The notes under the pieces were generated by a model. That model was not told the origin of the DNA and did no database searches. It saw only the letters and a program-made list of their open reading frames with translations. Shown piece after piece: positions 32,379 through 43,806 of a stretch of DNA of 64,000 nucleotides. This DNA comes from Thelephora terrestris (taxonomy: Eukaryota; Basidiomycota; Agaricomycetes; Thelephorales; Thelephoraceae): the NCBI GenBank assembly GCA_015956445.1, contig WIUZ02000001.1, positions 1,612,001 through 1,676,000 on the forward strand. Reading direction: 5' to 3'. The stretch's first letter is position 1. Each line of letters opens with the position of its first letter. The translations under genes and the position numbers were made by a program.

Positions 32379-34984
32379 CTACAGCACCTTCTTCCGTTTT
32401 GAATCTTGAGGGGAGTTCGATTGAGTTCTGGGAACACTCAGGCGATATGAGAGCACTTACTTGGTGACACGTCACCCGGTGTTTCTTCATCTGCCGTGTC
32501 GGAATCTACCTCATCAAAACCTCGCTTTGAACTCTTCCCAGAAGTGGGCTCCGGAGAATCGATGCGTTTTGTCTCCAGATTTATCTGATCCTCAAAATCG
32601 CCAGATTCTTCAAAGTGACCACCGAAGTCCTCACCCCAGTCGAATTCGTCTCCGAACTGATCGGGATCTGGGTTCAGCTCATTGGATTGGTCTAACAACT
32701 GAGTTAATTTCAACAGAAATGAAGCAGATAATCAATGCTCACCCGTAGTGCTATTTGATTCCTCTCCTTCATGGGGGTGGGAATCATCCCAAGTTTCTTC
32801 TTGTGCATCTACAAATTCGTCCAGTGTCCGTTGTCCGATTGAGTCTGTGTCCGTATCTGTTGTAGGGTCAGACAATGTTGGTGCGACAATGAAGGGGAGA
32901 TACCTACCCTGCTGCATCGTGATGTGATCGCTGTCAGGGTTTGGAGCGGTGAGATCGATGATTTCGGAGTCTAGGGAGAGGAGCTTTAGATTATCAGCGG
33001 AAAGGATGTGACACTTGCTCACCTTTGTCAGTCCCTTCAACTTCATCGTCATGCTGTTCTTGATCGTCCTGAGGATGGTGTAGGTTGGAGGCGGCCGTTT
33101 CCCGATCAGCATCCGTGGCGTAAACTTCGATCACAACAGTCTCTCCGGGCTCACTATCTTGGTCATTTTCGTTGTAATCTGCCTCATAATCCTCGTTGGA
33201 CGTAACGACGTCCCCATATTCGTTTGGATTGTCCCCTGGCGGCGAAGTGTGATCATCAGAGGGTCCGTGAACGGCCGCAGCGTCAAGATCCTCTGCAGGC
33301 CCGGGGTGACCACCGTCTGAGTCAGTAGTGGCAACTGCGGGTTCCTGCGCGTGATTGTCCTCTGTCGCACCGACAGGCAGATCAGTAGACTCGTCACCAG
33401 ATAATGGGCCTACAGTGGACCCCTCGTCGTCCGCTGGCTGCGCCTGTTCCGGATTGGTGTCATTCGGGTATTCACCCTCGCCGGAGCGGTTGGCGGCATG
33501 GGCAGGGCCGTCGGTCTGGTGTTCGGTAGTCGCTTGATGGTCTTCCTCGAGGGTCAGGTTTTCGCTGCCTTCTTCATCCTGGGCCAGGGAATCCGGACCA
33601 TCATGAGCGTTGGATGATTCCGCAAGGCCATCTGTGCGTTTTGTTGAGTTACAGGAGGAAACTGGGGGGGCATAGGTGCTCTCACAGTGCTCTAGGAGTT
33701 GAGCATCGTCCACGTTAACCTCGTCGAGAAGGTTGAATTGCTCGAGTTTCGATTTCAGTTCGCGATATCTAGTGATAAACCGTCGGGGATTACACCCAAC
33801 GTGTATTCGCAACGGGCCAGCTAGGTCTGCGTGGTCGTGCAAAAGATTGAGGTCGTGGAAGGAAACTTCGTTTGTGTATGAATTGTCCTTGCAGGAGGTT
33901 AGTGATTACACTCGATCTGCGGCAAAGGATAGCGTACTTCTGAGATGACTAGGTCGACGAGATCGTACGCGTCAATTACTAGCTCTCCCCGAGTCAAATC
34001 GAACAGTTGAGCAAGGCGATCATCCGAACGTAACGCCTGGAAAACTTTTGCTAAGGGTTCATAGTAGAGGGTCGGAAAATCATGAAGAAATAGGGAGTTA
34101 TCTGTGACTCCCCTATCGTCAGTGGCGGGAGAACTGTGTGTGGGGCGGTTGAAAAGGTAATATTCCTCCTCTGAACCTCCTAGAAACAACATCACAGGTG
34201 GAGGCGGATCGATGAATATCCCGTCAGAAACCTCATGTGGGTCTCCCGAGCTAGCGTGGCTGGGAACCGGATTTTCATCGTCGCCCGGCTGATCTTCGGG
34301 ATCGTGGGCTGGTTCTTCATGGGGAGACTCGAGCTGCAGTTGTTCTACAGGTGTCGGCGTCGGCTGTCGAGGGAGCGCTTGCAGTTCCACAGGGACACCA
34401 ATATCCCAAATCGGAGTGGCTTCTGTGGCGTTTTCTGTGTTCGCGAGCTCGGTGCGTGACAAGTGATACTCGGTGAGGTGAGGTGAAGAGGGAGCAGCTG
34501 AGGGTTCTGAGTGGCCCTGATCCCACTCATTCGGCCCAGGTTCTGTCCCAGTGATTCCCTGATCTCCTTCGTTCTGGGTTGGTTGGGGGGTTGGTGATGG
34601 GCCTTGGATGACCAGGGTTGGCGTGGAATCTAGAGGCGAGCGATCGTGAGTATCTGTTAAGTCGTGTTCGGGGACCGCAGGGGAGGCCAAAGTCGCGTCC
34701 TCGACAACGGTGTCGATGAGGGCGGGTGTATGGACTTGGGAGACATCAAAGACTTCAATATCCTGGACCTCGGCGGAGGAGTCGTCCGCCATCTCGTATT
34801 CAAAAGGTTCTTGGAGATAGTCCATATCGATTTCGACATCATCTGGGTTGAAGTTATAGTCGTCGTCCATAGTTGCTTCGGGGTGTATCCAACCGGTGGA
34901 GGACGAAGTTTGCATCGGAATGTCCTCTCCAGAAAAATCCATCATTGGGGCGTCAAGAGATTCTGTCATTGCCATGGCTGCCAT
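32379..34984 (-). CDS. Conserved acidic protein of unknown function with C-terminal basic signal
   Basis: I do not recognise the family by name. The N-terminal 230 residues are acidic and disordered (MAAMAMTESLDAPMMDFSGEDI, many Asp/Glu/Pro/Thr). A folded region follows: VMLFLGGSEEEYYLF, LFLHDFPTLYYEPLAKVFQALR, LFDLTRGELVIDAYDLVDLVISE, an intron, then NEVSFHDLNLLHDHADLAGPL, HVGCNPRRFITRYRELKSKLE. After it comes a very long Asp/Glu/Ser/Thr-rich tail (32730-33700) with DEFDWGEDFGGHFEE and a last exon giving KRKK-VL, a likely nuclear localisation signal. About 800 residues, four or five introns. Composition suggests a nuclear protein, but that is inference. The block of conserved-looking hydrophobic segments argues that it is a real gene. 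Confidence 0.65.
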
Positions 34985-35349
34985 TTCAACTGGCCTTTAG
35001 ATGTGAAGTTGCTGGCGGAGGTTCGGGGATGGGGGAACGAGTTGTTGACAGAGGTTGGTGGTAAGGGAGTGACTTCAGGTGACTCTCCGTTTGGGGCAGG
35101 TCACACTTAGAGTTTGTCACATTGCCTTCTCCATCCCCGTCACGCCCACAGGTTACAGCAGAATCATTGGGTGAGGTCAACTTCGAGCTTGATAATCTGA
35201 GTAAACTCCCTAACCGGCCTCGAGGCAGAACGCGCGGACGTGCATTCTCAATTCCTGGCGTTCGAGGTGACGAAAACAAACACGCCTAATAACAGTTGTC
35301 AACGTTCCGCTTTACATACCACGAACACTCTTGTGTCAGCTCACACAAC
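34985..35349. promoter_or_regulatory. Divergent promoter region, 0.37 kb
   Basis: Separates the start codons of the acidic protein and the acyl-CoA-synthetase-like gene. No TATA box or E-box was found. Sequence is of mixed composition with no repeats. Confidence 0.35.
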
Positions 35350-37354
35350 ATGCCCCTGTCCAGCTATGTCGCCACGGACGACTTGACGGTTTTGCTTGGC
35401 CTCAGCGCCGCTGCCCTTTTTCTGCTGCAGAATTTGTATAAGCCGCAGCCACTAGTGCACCCCATTCTCTTGGGTAGGCAGAGTGACGTAGCTCCCGTCC
35501 GGAACCCAGGCGAATCTGCTGTGTACAGAAACTACAGCACCAGTGCAATGGGTCGGGTAAGTATGTTGCTTTGGAATCCTTGCACCTATTCACAACCGAT
35601 CCTAGCTACCGCTGAGGCCAGCCGCGGGTGTCCAAACAATTATTGACCTGGTTCGAGCTGACATTGATTCTCCTCGGACCCTATGGTCTACCAAAGTGAG
35701 CCGCGCGTTTGAGTTGCTAGTATCGGATATTTAACCCGTCCTTAGATCACAAACGCTCAACTGCTTGCGCGAGTCAAGGCTTTTGCCTCTGGTCTCGACA
35801 ACCTTAGCAAGTTCCAGGCCGGGGAATCGAAAGTGCTCTTCTTGCTCAACGATTGCCTTGGTGAGTGCTCTAAATCCGCGAGGGTCCCGCATGGTGTTAA
35901 GTTTGTTTGTTTTTCGTTGTTGTAGAGTTCCTCATTGCAGATATTGCTTTCGCGGCCAAGTCAATAACCACTATGACGATATCGTCACCTGAGCTACTTG
36001 CCGAAGTCTTGGACAATTACTCGCCATCCGCCATAATAACGGATTCGGACTTCCTGTCTCACATTATTGAGCAGGTTTACGACCTTAATCAACACACTCA
36101 CACAACGGTGATTGTTGTAGGAGATCCAGGCAGTGTAGGCGTCCAGTTGGCCAAGGAAATGAGCTTGCTAAAATTCACCGACGTCGAGAAAGAGGGTGCG
36201 AACAATCCCACCAATTTGTCCCCGCCAACCGGTGAGCCTTATTTGAAATCATTGTCACAAAATTGACCGCTCCCCAGATGTAAATCATGCATTCACCATA
36301 GCTTTCTCAAAAAGCCCCGACGGGGCGGGTGTCCAGGCAGTGCAATTCACTCAACAGAACTTGACTGCTGGAGTAGCTTCCACTCGGTCGCTGTTACCCG
36401 TTTCCTCGCCGCTTACCCCCTTGGATACCGTCGTGTCAAGTTTCTCACTGAGCACTCCATACGGCAGAACAATTGCCTATACCGCGGTATATGAAGGCAC
36501 CAGCTTCGCTACCCTAAACAGCACGCGGATCTTTTCTGGGGATGGGGAAGGTAACGTACCCCGTCCCATGCTTGTTGCTTGCGCGCTGAACATTTCCCAG
36601 TTCAACTTGATGCACCTGGCGCGCTGAAAGATATCAATTCTTCATCTGCCTTCCCAATCCCATCGCCGACGATCCTGTTTGTTAAACCTGAGCATGTAAT
36701 CTCTTTGACCTCATCGATCCTCAACGCTGCCCGCTCCGGGTCGTGGCTGTCTGGATGGGGGTGGAGACACAAGACCGCACATGCCACAGAAGGCTTTATC
36801 ACAAAGGAGAGCTTGTGGGACCGCCTAGTATTTGATGCTGCGAGAGTGAAGGTCCTTGGCGAAGGAGCAGGGACATTACGAGCCCTTATTGCAACAGGAG
36901 GTGTGTCCCCCTCTACGGGTTGCGTTGTCGGACTCATCCTGAGGGTCATTCACTAGGCTACACCCCAGCCGATACCCTGACGCCAACACGGGTAGTCTTC
37001 TCCATTCCATACGTCAACGCGGTCAGCAGTGATGTCGTTTTCGGCCCCATATTCGCGTCCTACCCCCACGATCTGCAAATCCACCCTTCATCTGAAGCAG
37101 GCGGTGCCTTCGAGAATATTGCCCACGTCGGTGCACCCACTGTATCGATGGAGGTCAAGCTCGTTGGTGTGGACGATGTTACAATTGAGGAGGGCAAGGA
37201 CCCGGCTGGGGAAGTGTATGTAAGAGGCCCTCCGGCTGGGACCTTACTGGGGAGTACTAACAATCCAATAAATGGCGAACATTGGCTGCGCACTGGATAC
37301 CGCGGAAAGGCTCAGCCAAATGGCTGTTTCAAGGTCGCACCCCTGAAAAAGTGA
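35350..37354 (+). CDS. Divergent long-chain acyl-CoA-synthetase-like (AMP-binding) protein, probably catalytically inactive
   Basis: The N-terminus MPLSSYVATDDLTVLLGLSAAALFLLQNLY is a membrane anchor as in fungal acyl-CoA synthetases. The region KPQPLVHPILLGRQSDVAPVRNPGESAVYRNYSTS is typical of fungal Faa/Lcf-type N-termini, and the following order (LRPAAGVQTIIDL, GLDNLSKFQAGESKVLFLLNDCLEFLIADIAF) matches the adenylate-forming fold. However the P-loop that should read (Y/F)TSGTTGxPK is replaced by FTIAFSKSPDGAGVQAVQFTQ. The W-x-x-TGD motif reads HWLRTGYRG, and no YGxTE motif is seen. The end APLKK is short, without the usual catalytic C-terminal Lys domain. About 560 residues over several introns. 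Either a regulatory pseudoenzyme or a decaying gene; the open frame favours the former. Confidence 0.65.
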
Positions 37355-37682
37355 GGACAGGTGTAGAGGAGTAACGATAGATAACTATGATGCAAGCATG
37401 ATGTACAATGACATGATTAGAATATTTACGCTAAGTACTTGTTGGGATCCGCGCCAGCCAAAAAATGGAGAAATCGCCACGAGGCCAACCAGCCGTCACG
37501 AGGACACGCCTCAGGAGCGAGCGTGAGAATTCAGTCACGTGGCTGCCACTACAAACATGCGCATACATACTTCACGTGACCTTACGTCGCGTCTAGATAA
37601 AAGGGAACCTTAAACTTCCTGTGGGTCACCTTTTTCTCCCGTCACAATAACATAACTGTCTCCGCTCCCACCCAAGACAACC
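37355..37682. promoter_or_regulatory. Histone H1 promoter with two E-boxes and a TATA-like element
   Basis: CACGTG occurs at 37536-37541 and 37573-37578. A TATA-like GATAAAAGG follows at about 37596, some 85 bases before the ATG, and the leader just before it is CT-rich. No ACGCGT box is present. Confidence 0.5.
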
Positions 37683-38662
37683 ATGTCATCCGAATTGTCC
37701 TCTCCGCTTGCCTCCCCACAGGCGAAAAAGACTTCAACAAGAACTAAGAAGACTGCTGCCAAATCCGCGAAGCCCAAGGGTGATCATCCACCCTGGAAGG
37801 ATATCATTAGGGTAAGTCCGCCAGCAACTACCGCAGGGCTCTTGCTGATGCCTCTCAGGAATGCATCGCTGCTCACCCGGAGGAAGCTCGGAATGGTGTT
37901 TCTCGAAGCACTATTAAGAAGGTATGTCATCGCATGATTTCATCCGAAGGCAAACCCAACATACCTTCGATAGTTCGCTGAAGATCTCTATGGCCTTGAG
38001 CCCACTGCGGCCAACATTGCACACCTGAGCCGTGCAATTGCCAATGGCGAGGGAGAGATATTCACCCTCCCGAAGGGCAAGTCGGGTAAGGTCAAGTTGT
38101 ACAAGGGATCATCCACCACCACAAAGGAGGTGAGTTGACCATATATCTGATCATCGGCATGGTCAGTTCTAATCTGGTTAGAACAAGAAACCTCCTTCTA
38201 CTAAGAAGAGTTCCAGTACGACCAAGAAACCATCCTCAACGGGCGACAAGCCCAAGAAGGCGACGAAGGCAGTGAAGAAGCCAGCCGCCGAGACCTCGAA
38301 GGAGACAACCGAGAAGCCCAAGAAGACCGCTGCACCCAAGAAGGCCAGCGCGAAGGCTTCCTCGAAGCCCGTAGTCAAGAAGACAGCCACTCCCAAGGTT
38401 TCCTCAAAGAAGACTACAACGAAGAAAGCTACTACTGCGACGAAGCCGAGGAAAGTCTCGAGCAAGAAGGCCGAGGCAAAGAAGGTAGGATGAAACCTCC
38501 CTTGAACCTCTGCTGATGCTGACATTTCAAAAGCCCGCTGCAAAGGCCGCCGCCGTCAAAGCGGTGAAGCCTGCTGCCAAATCCCCGTCTTCAAAGACCA
38601 AGACGAAGCCCGCTTCGAAGACAAAGCCTGCGACCGCACGAGTGACCAGGGCAAAGGCGTGA
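37683..38662 (+). CDS. Linker histone H1
   Basis: Chromatin linker histone, about 245 residues. The N-terminal tail (MSSELSSPLASPQAKKTSTRTKKTAAKSAKP) is basic. The globular H15 winged-helix domain begins HPPWKDIIRECIAAHPEEARNGVSRSTIKKF, then LYGLEPTAANIAHLSRAIANGEGEIFTLPKGKSGKVKL. The long tail is made almost wholly of Lys, Ala, Ser, Thr and Pro, with repeats of KKTA and PKK type, ending TRAKA. Four short introns lie inside, two of them in the globular domain at about 37811 and 37921. This intron content fits replication-independent, polyadenylated basidiomycete H1 genes. Confidence 0.95.
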
Positions 38663-40225
38663 CCTTCGCTCATCACATAGACTGTCTTCCGTTCGTCCTG
38701 GGTGTTATGTTCCACTAATTTAGGCTTTGTTTGTATGCTCCCGTAGTGATGTATTTTATATGTAACGTTGAACACGACCCGAACGTTTTATTCGAACTTG
38801 GAAGTCATCTTAATGAAGGCTCTAGTGCAGGGGGACTGTTCTATTACCATCACGTGTTTTGAAGGATTGAACCTATTCTTGCAGGTGGTATCCGAAGAAT
38901 CGCAGTGGTTGAGGGGAGTCTCCAAAGTGTCGCCCATGGATGTGGGTGGCTGGGTTGTGGCTTCCGAGATAGCTGTCACGATCAACTCAACCTCCCACAC
39001 CACGAGCATCTCAACGCTGCCTCTCACTTCCAGAATCATGAAGAATCCTGTCCAGAAAGCGAGAAACCGCTTGGACGACAAGTAGGTTCTGGTCACAGGC
39101 CACACCACAGCACATTCTAGTGAAACAGGAAACGACTCCCCGACCTTCTTTAGCTCGATTTCTGGAGGTATATGCTCATTCCCCCTCCTTCGTATCTACG
39201 ATGTCTAACACAAGATGACATTCTACCGTGCCAGGACATCCCCTGAACCAAGCTCACCCCCGCGAAGTACAGTATCTGCTATCGTGAAGATTGGTGCAGC
39301 CCAACATCGTCGTCCCACGAAACCCCTTATCGAAACCGTTTACTGGGGTCCGCTACCGATGTGTTTTCGCGCCGTTTGTATACATACGACGTGACGTTCG
39401 CTCTGCAAAAGAAAGCGAACCAATGTGTTCAAGTCGAGAGAGCTCTGGATTCTGGATCCACCCGCCGATGATCATCGCGTTCCACATGGGTAATGGTGGG
39501 CGAACTTGATTGGCGGTAAGTTGAAGGCAACCTTGTGATGTTTTTGTGAATTTACTCCATCCAATAGCTGCCGAAGACAACAGACAAGCGTCGTCAGGCC
39601 CACCAGAAGTGACCCTGGAAAGCCCTGGCCGCTTCCGCATGTTTAGCGTGCTCTACTCAGGGGCTGCCACCACCAAGTTGAACGAACAAATTCACTATTT
39701 TCGAACTCCCGAGAAAAAGCCGAAAGACTCTTTTGTCTCCCTCGGTTGATGCGGGGCATGGTTGGGGAAATATGGAGCTGGAGCGTTCCACCAGGATGAC
39801 TTTGCTCTCCCCCCAGTCTTGCCCCAGTCTAACCGTAATTGTCCTCCTAGGGCACTGCCACCCTTTCGACCGACCGAGGCTCACGAGACGCTAGAGGGTA
39901 AGGCGTTTCTTTCCAAACTAATCCACTCCCACTTCGGCTGATTTGCCCCGGTTGCAAGGCAGGAGTCAATTTGATGGGGTAAAGATAACAGAGATAATTT
40001 TTAGGCACGTTACGAATCACGTGGCCCCACGAACACCTCAACTGGCATCACAACCGATTTAGGATCTTCCCCCTTTGCTTGACCGTTCTCCTCCTTCTCC
40101 TCCACTTCACCCTCCTCCCTCCCCTCCCCTCCACATCCATTCTCCTTCGCTCCTCATAAATCACTTCCAATCCTTCGCTGGCCGACGTCCTCGATACATA
40201 CCCTCAAGTTAATGACATACGTCCC
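38663..40225. other. Gene-poor stretch, 1.56 kb
   Basis: A minus-strand ORF at 38788-39108 (106 codons, with a hydrophobic part FLAFWTGFFMILEV) is the only candidate, and it has no recognisable family. CACGTG occurs at 38851-38856 and 40018-40023. The last 150 bases before the next gene (40070-40150) are a strongly CT-rich tract. Nothing else is seen. Confidence 0.35.
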
Positions 40226-43132
40226 ATGAACGCCGCCACCGTCCTTGTCTTTCGCAGCGGGGACGTCCATGACCCCAACTCCGCCATCACTCAACCCACT
40301 TACGGTACTCGCACACATAAAATCGGCCTCACTAAGTACAACCTCCCTTCATCTCAACCGCCTGAAACGCACACCCCCATACCGTTACGGAAGCTGAAAC
40401 TAGTGTCCTCTAATGACAAAGCTGTTCCATTATCTCTCCAAGAGATTGTCACCGCTCCCGTCTTCCCGCCTCGCGGGGTTATGCTTCATTCCGAGGATGC
40501 TACGAATAAGGTCCTCAAGGCCATCGGTCGCTCATTTCTTTCAGTCGTATGTTATGTTCCTTTTACAAGCACATGTTTGTCGCAATTTACGTTTCTTTTG
40601 GGTTAGGACAACTGCGCGATGACCATCAAGGACTTAGCCGAGATGTGCATGAGCTTTGGATTATCTTGTCAAAGGTACCTCATGTGTGCAACGTGCTGGC
40701 AATTATCACTCACCCCATTCTTTCTTTCTCCTTTCAACTGTCAGCGCGTCCGCGGCAGGCCAAGCGATCACATCTTTCATCCGGAACCATATGCAACGGT
40801 GCGATCTTGAACAAGACCAGCCACTGTTGTTGAAACATACCCTGTCCGGTACTCTGTCCGACGATGACCTAGCCCCCGCCCTCTATTCACGATCAGGGGG
40901 CGCCCATTGTGCACTCAACGACACCGAGCCACGTGTCACAAACTTCCGGCGTGGGACTGTTATCTGGTACCTATCTAGGGCAGCAGGTGCCCCTTGCCCC
41001 TTTGCTCGTGCTGGCATTCGTCTCTGCGACTACAAGTACACCGGGGACGCTAAGTTTGAAGAGCAGCAATGCGGCCATAAGCGGAAGCGGTCTTTGCGCC
41101 CTCGGGCCGGTGACAACGATGGTTCTGATTCGGATGGTCTCCCGAATGAATCTGAGAGACGGCCGCCTAAGGTCAAATTACTGCTCCGATTGAAACCTCG
41201 GGTATCCCCACCATCGACAGATGTCACGCCTGACCCCAACCCCCAGCCGGCACTTCCAAAGGCTGTCAACGATGGACCGAAGCCGACCGCAAGCTCGGAT
41301 CACAAAGGCGAACTAACGGTCCGACCGGACGAGCCGATATTTCCACCCTACCCACGTCCTTCCATCTCCATCCCTGTCTACACGCCATCCTTGGAAGACA
41401 TTTATCCCGAGCTCTTCACACCCGTCACTCCCATCCCTGTTCATCGTCGCTCCTCTTCGATCACCCACAGCGTCGCTTCCCCACCCCCTGACTCGGATGA
41501 CGATGATTACGATCCAATGAGCCGATTACCCCGCCGACAATCTGGCTCCAACCTACCAAGATCCGATGACGATGAATTCGATTCTGGATTTGACACAGAC
41601 TGGGATCTCGAGCTCGAGGGCGACGCACGTGACGAGAGTCCAGGGCCTCGATCACCCTCTGTTCCTGCAGACGATGGAGTTGTCATCAAGGTGGAGACCA
41701 GCGATTCGGCCCTTCTGGACAACTGGGATGACCAAAACTGTGGCTCTAACATTGGAGAAAGTCCTGCAGTTGCCCCTTCCTCGATGTATTTCAAGGAGGA
41801 GCCTCATTTGTGGAACTGGAATGGGTTCTGTATTCACGACCCTTCCCACACCCCAGCCAGTCCTGAGGCCTTTTTAATCAAACACGAGGATATCGATTCG
41901 CCTCCCAGATACTTGGACGACAACGACGGTGACGACGACGTTACCCTTCTAGGCCCCTTGTCCGCCGTAGAACCTTCAAGCTCCGTAGATCTTCCATCAC
42001 TACTCGAGGAACGAAAGCAGAGTGCGAATATTTGGAAAGATGTTGAATTGTTGGGTCCAGACAGCCTTCGTCTTCAAGACTTTGATGAGGGCGATTGGCC
42101 GAACGTTCGGGTTCCACCCCACCGCCCTCGAGCGCACACCATCCCCACCGTCCACGCCTTGGCTCCCCTCCATTCGAAATCCGAACCCATTCTCCCGCTC
42201 CCGGGCTTCCCCGAGCTTGATCGCAACTCAGACAGGTGAGTGAATGCCCTCCACCAAGCATGCGGTGATTGTGATCAAGGTCTCGCAGCAGGGACTCTAC
42301 TCCATCTGTTCGCAGATCCTCTGGGTTTTCTTCCTCTGTTCCTCCCGTTGTACACCCAGAACTTCCCATATGTTTGATCCATCTGGATGGTAAGTACTTA
42401 TATGTCAAATTCTTGCCCACGTGTCGATAAAAGGCTTGAATAGGCGTCATCGTCTATGAGCTGATTCTAGGCTCTCATCAACTTCTCCGCCGATTTGATA
42501 CAGACTTTGTCAACCTCACGCGAGTTGTCGAATTTTTGGGAGCGCATCCTTCACCAATCGGGCCGGATGTTCCAGGGAGGGAGCTGGTGGAAGGCTGTCC
42601 ACCCATCCTCGGCATCTGGGTTCCGTTGAATCACGCCCGGGAATTTGTGCAAGACCAAGCGCTTGTTCCTGACGTTCTCAAAGCATTCCTATCGAACACT
42701 CTTTACGAGGACTTTCCTTCTAGCATCCGAAACCTTTATCGGTCCCATGAACACCTCCGATCTCTTCAGCAACTCGGCCCACCATTTCGGTCCATGATCG
42801 AGCGCCAACCTTCACCATCGGTTGACGGGACCATAGTGCAGACGGAAATCAACACTCCCGCCCCCGCATTCTATGGCGGGACCACGTTAGACACACCACT
42901 TAGTGTGAAAGAAGAGGAAATTTTCCAAACGCTGTGCGCATGCCCTGATTGGGACGATTCATCACCAAGCCCTGTTGCTGAGCCAAAGCTCAAGGTACGG
43001 CGGGCAGAAGAGAAACGGATACCGGCAGTACAAAGACCGTCTCGCGCGACCAAAGCTCCACCATTGCGAAGATCGAAGAGAGTTGCACATGCCCTTGCCT
43101 CACGTCCTCGCCTACGGATAAGCAGGAGCTGA
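40226..43132 (+). CDS. Regulator with GDS1-type winged helix and a KilA-N/APSES-like domain
   Basis: Probable nuclear DNA-binding regulator, about 860 residues. After MNAATVLVFRSGDVHDPNSAI and TYGTRTHKIGLTKYNLP comes a winged helix of the GDS1 type (about residues 90-170): VLKAIGRSFLSVDNCAMTIKDLAEM, GLSCQSASAAGQAITSFIRNHMQRC. The middle 450 residues are disordered, with a KRKRSLRPR basic patch and many acidic Ser/Asp runs. The C-terminal part reads VIVYELILGSHQLLRRFDTDFVNLTRVVEFLG, then GIWVPLNHAREFVQ and ALVPDVLKAFLSNTLYEDFP, the pattern of KilA-N/APSES DNA-binding domains (rRxDTdxiN ... G-x-W-(V/I)-P-x-x-A). The very end is basic (PPLRRSKRVAHALASRPR). Both DNA-binding assignments are by pattern. 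Confidence 0.7.
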
Positions 43133-43806
43133 GGATGAGCGGGTGCATGAGCTGATTGATGGTTATGACACGGGTTGTGCTCTTTTTTCGTTTGTGAATT
43201 TGTTTTGCACCTTGCTAGAGACTGTATCGATTATATTCGTCGTTTTTATTCGTTTTGTCTTGACATTTTTGCTACACGCCCGCGTTTGCGGACTGCCTTT
43301 TGGTCGCTGTTACGAAGACTAAACACCGATAATGATTCGATTTGATGTATTATCCCTTACATATTTTACGAGCAAGAGAGGAGGAAGGGGCCACAGGTGT
43401 GACGGTGGGATCAAAGTTGAGTGAGTGTGACCCTGAGCTGGCTGGATGGCTGTCCGCTACGCCTCTCTCTCTATACGATACTTGCCTACTTTCTTCTTAG
43501 TTGGACAATCCCCGTCCGCAAAAAAAAATTCCCTTGTGGTCTTTTCTTCGGTTTTCTCTCTCCAGAAAACTGTTTATTACCACCTAATTTGTTCGTCGAT
43601 ACGCCCCCTTCCCTCCTCCCCTTTCCACGTTACCAGTCTCTCTCGATCTCTTTCGTACTTCCGACGACTGGCCTCTCGAGGTCTGCGACTTTGCAACACC
43701 TTTCGACCGTGGATTTCCCCCCGACGACGACGACCTTGGCCCTCAAGTGGAAAACTCATCTACCAGCATCTTTCGTAATATCTAATCTTTTCCCAACAAC
43801 TTCGTA
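43133..43806. other. Intergenic region, 0.67 kb, with CT-rich leader of the Pumilio gene
   Basis: The first half is the 3' flank of the regulator gene (T-rich, several TTTT runs). The second half (43560-43760) is a strong pyrimidine tract of CT and CCTT runs just upstream of the next ATG, common as core promoter sequence in filamentous fungi. No gene is seen. Confidence 0.45.
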
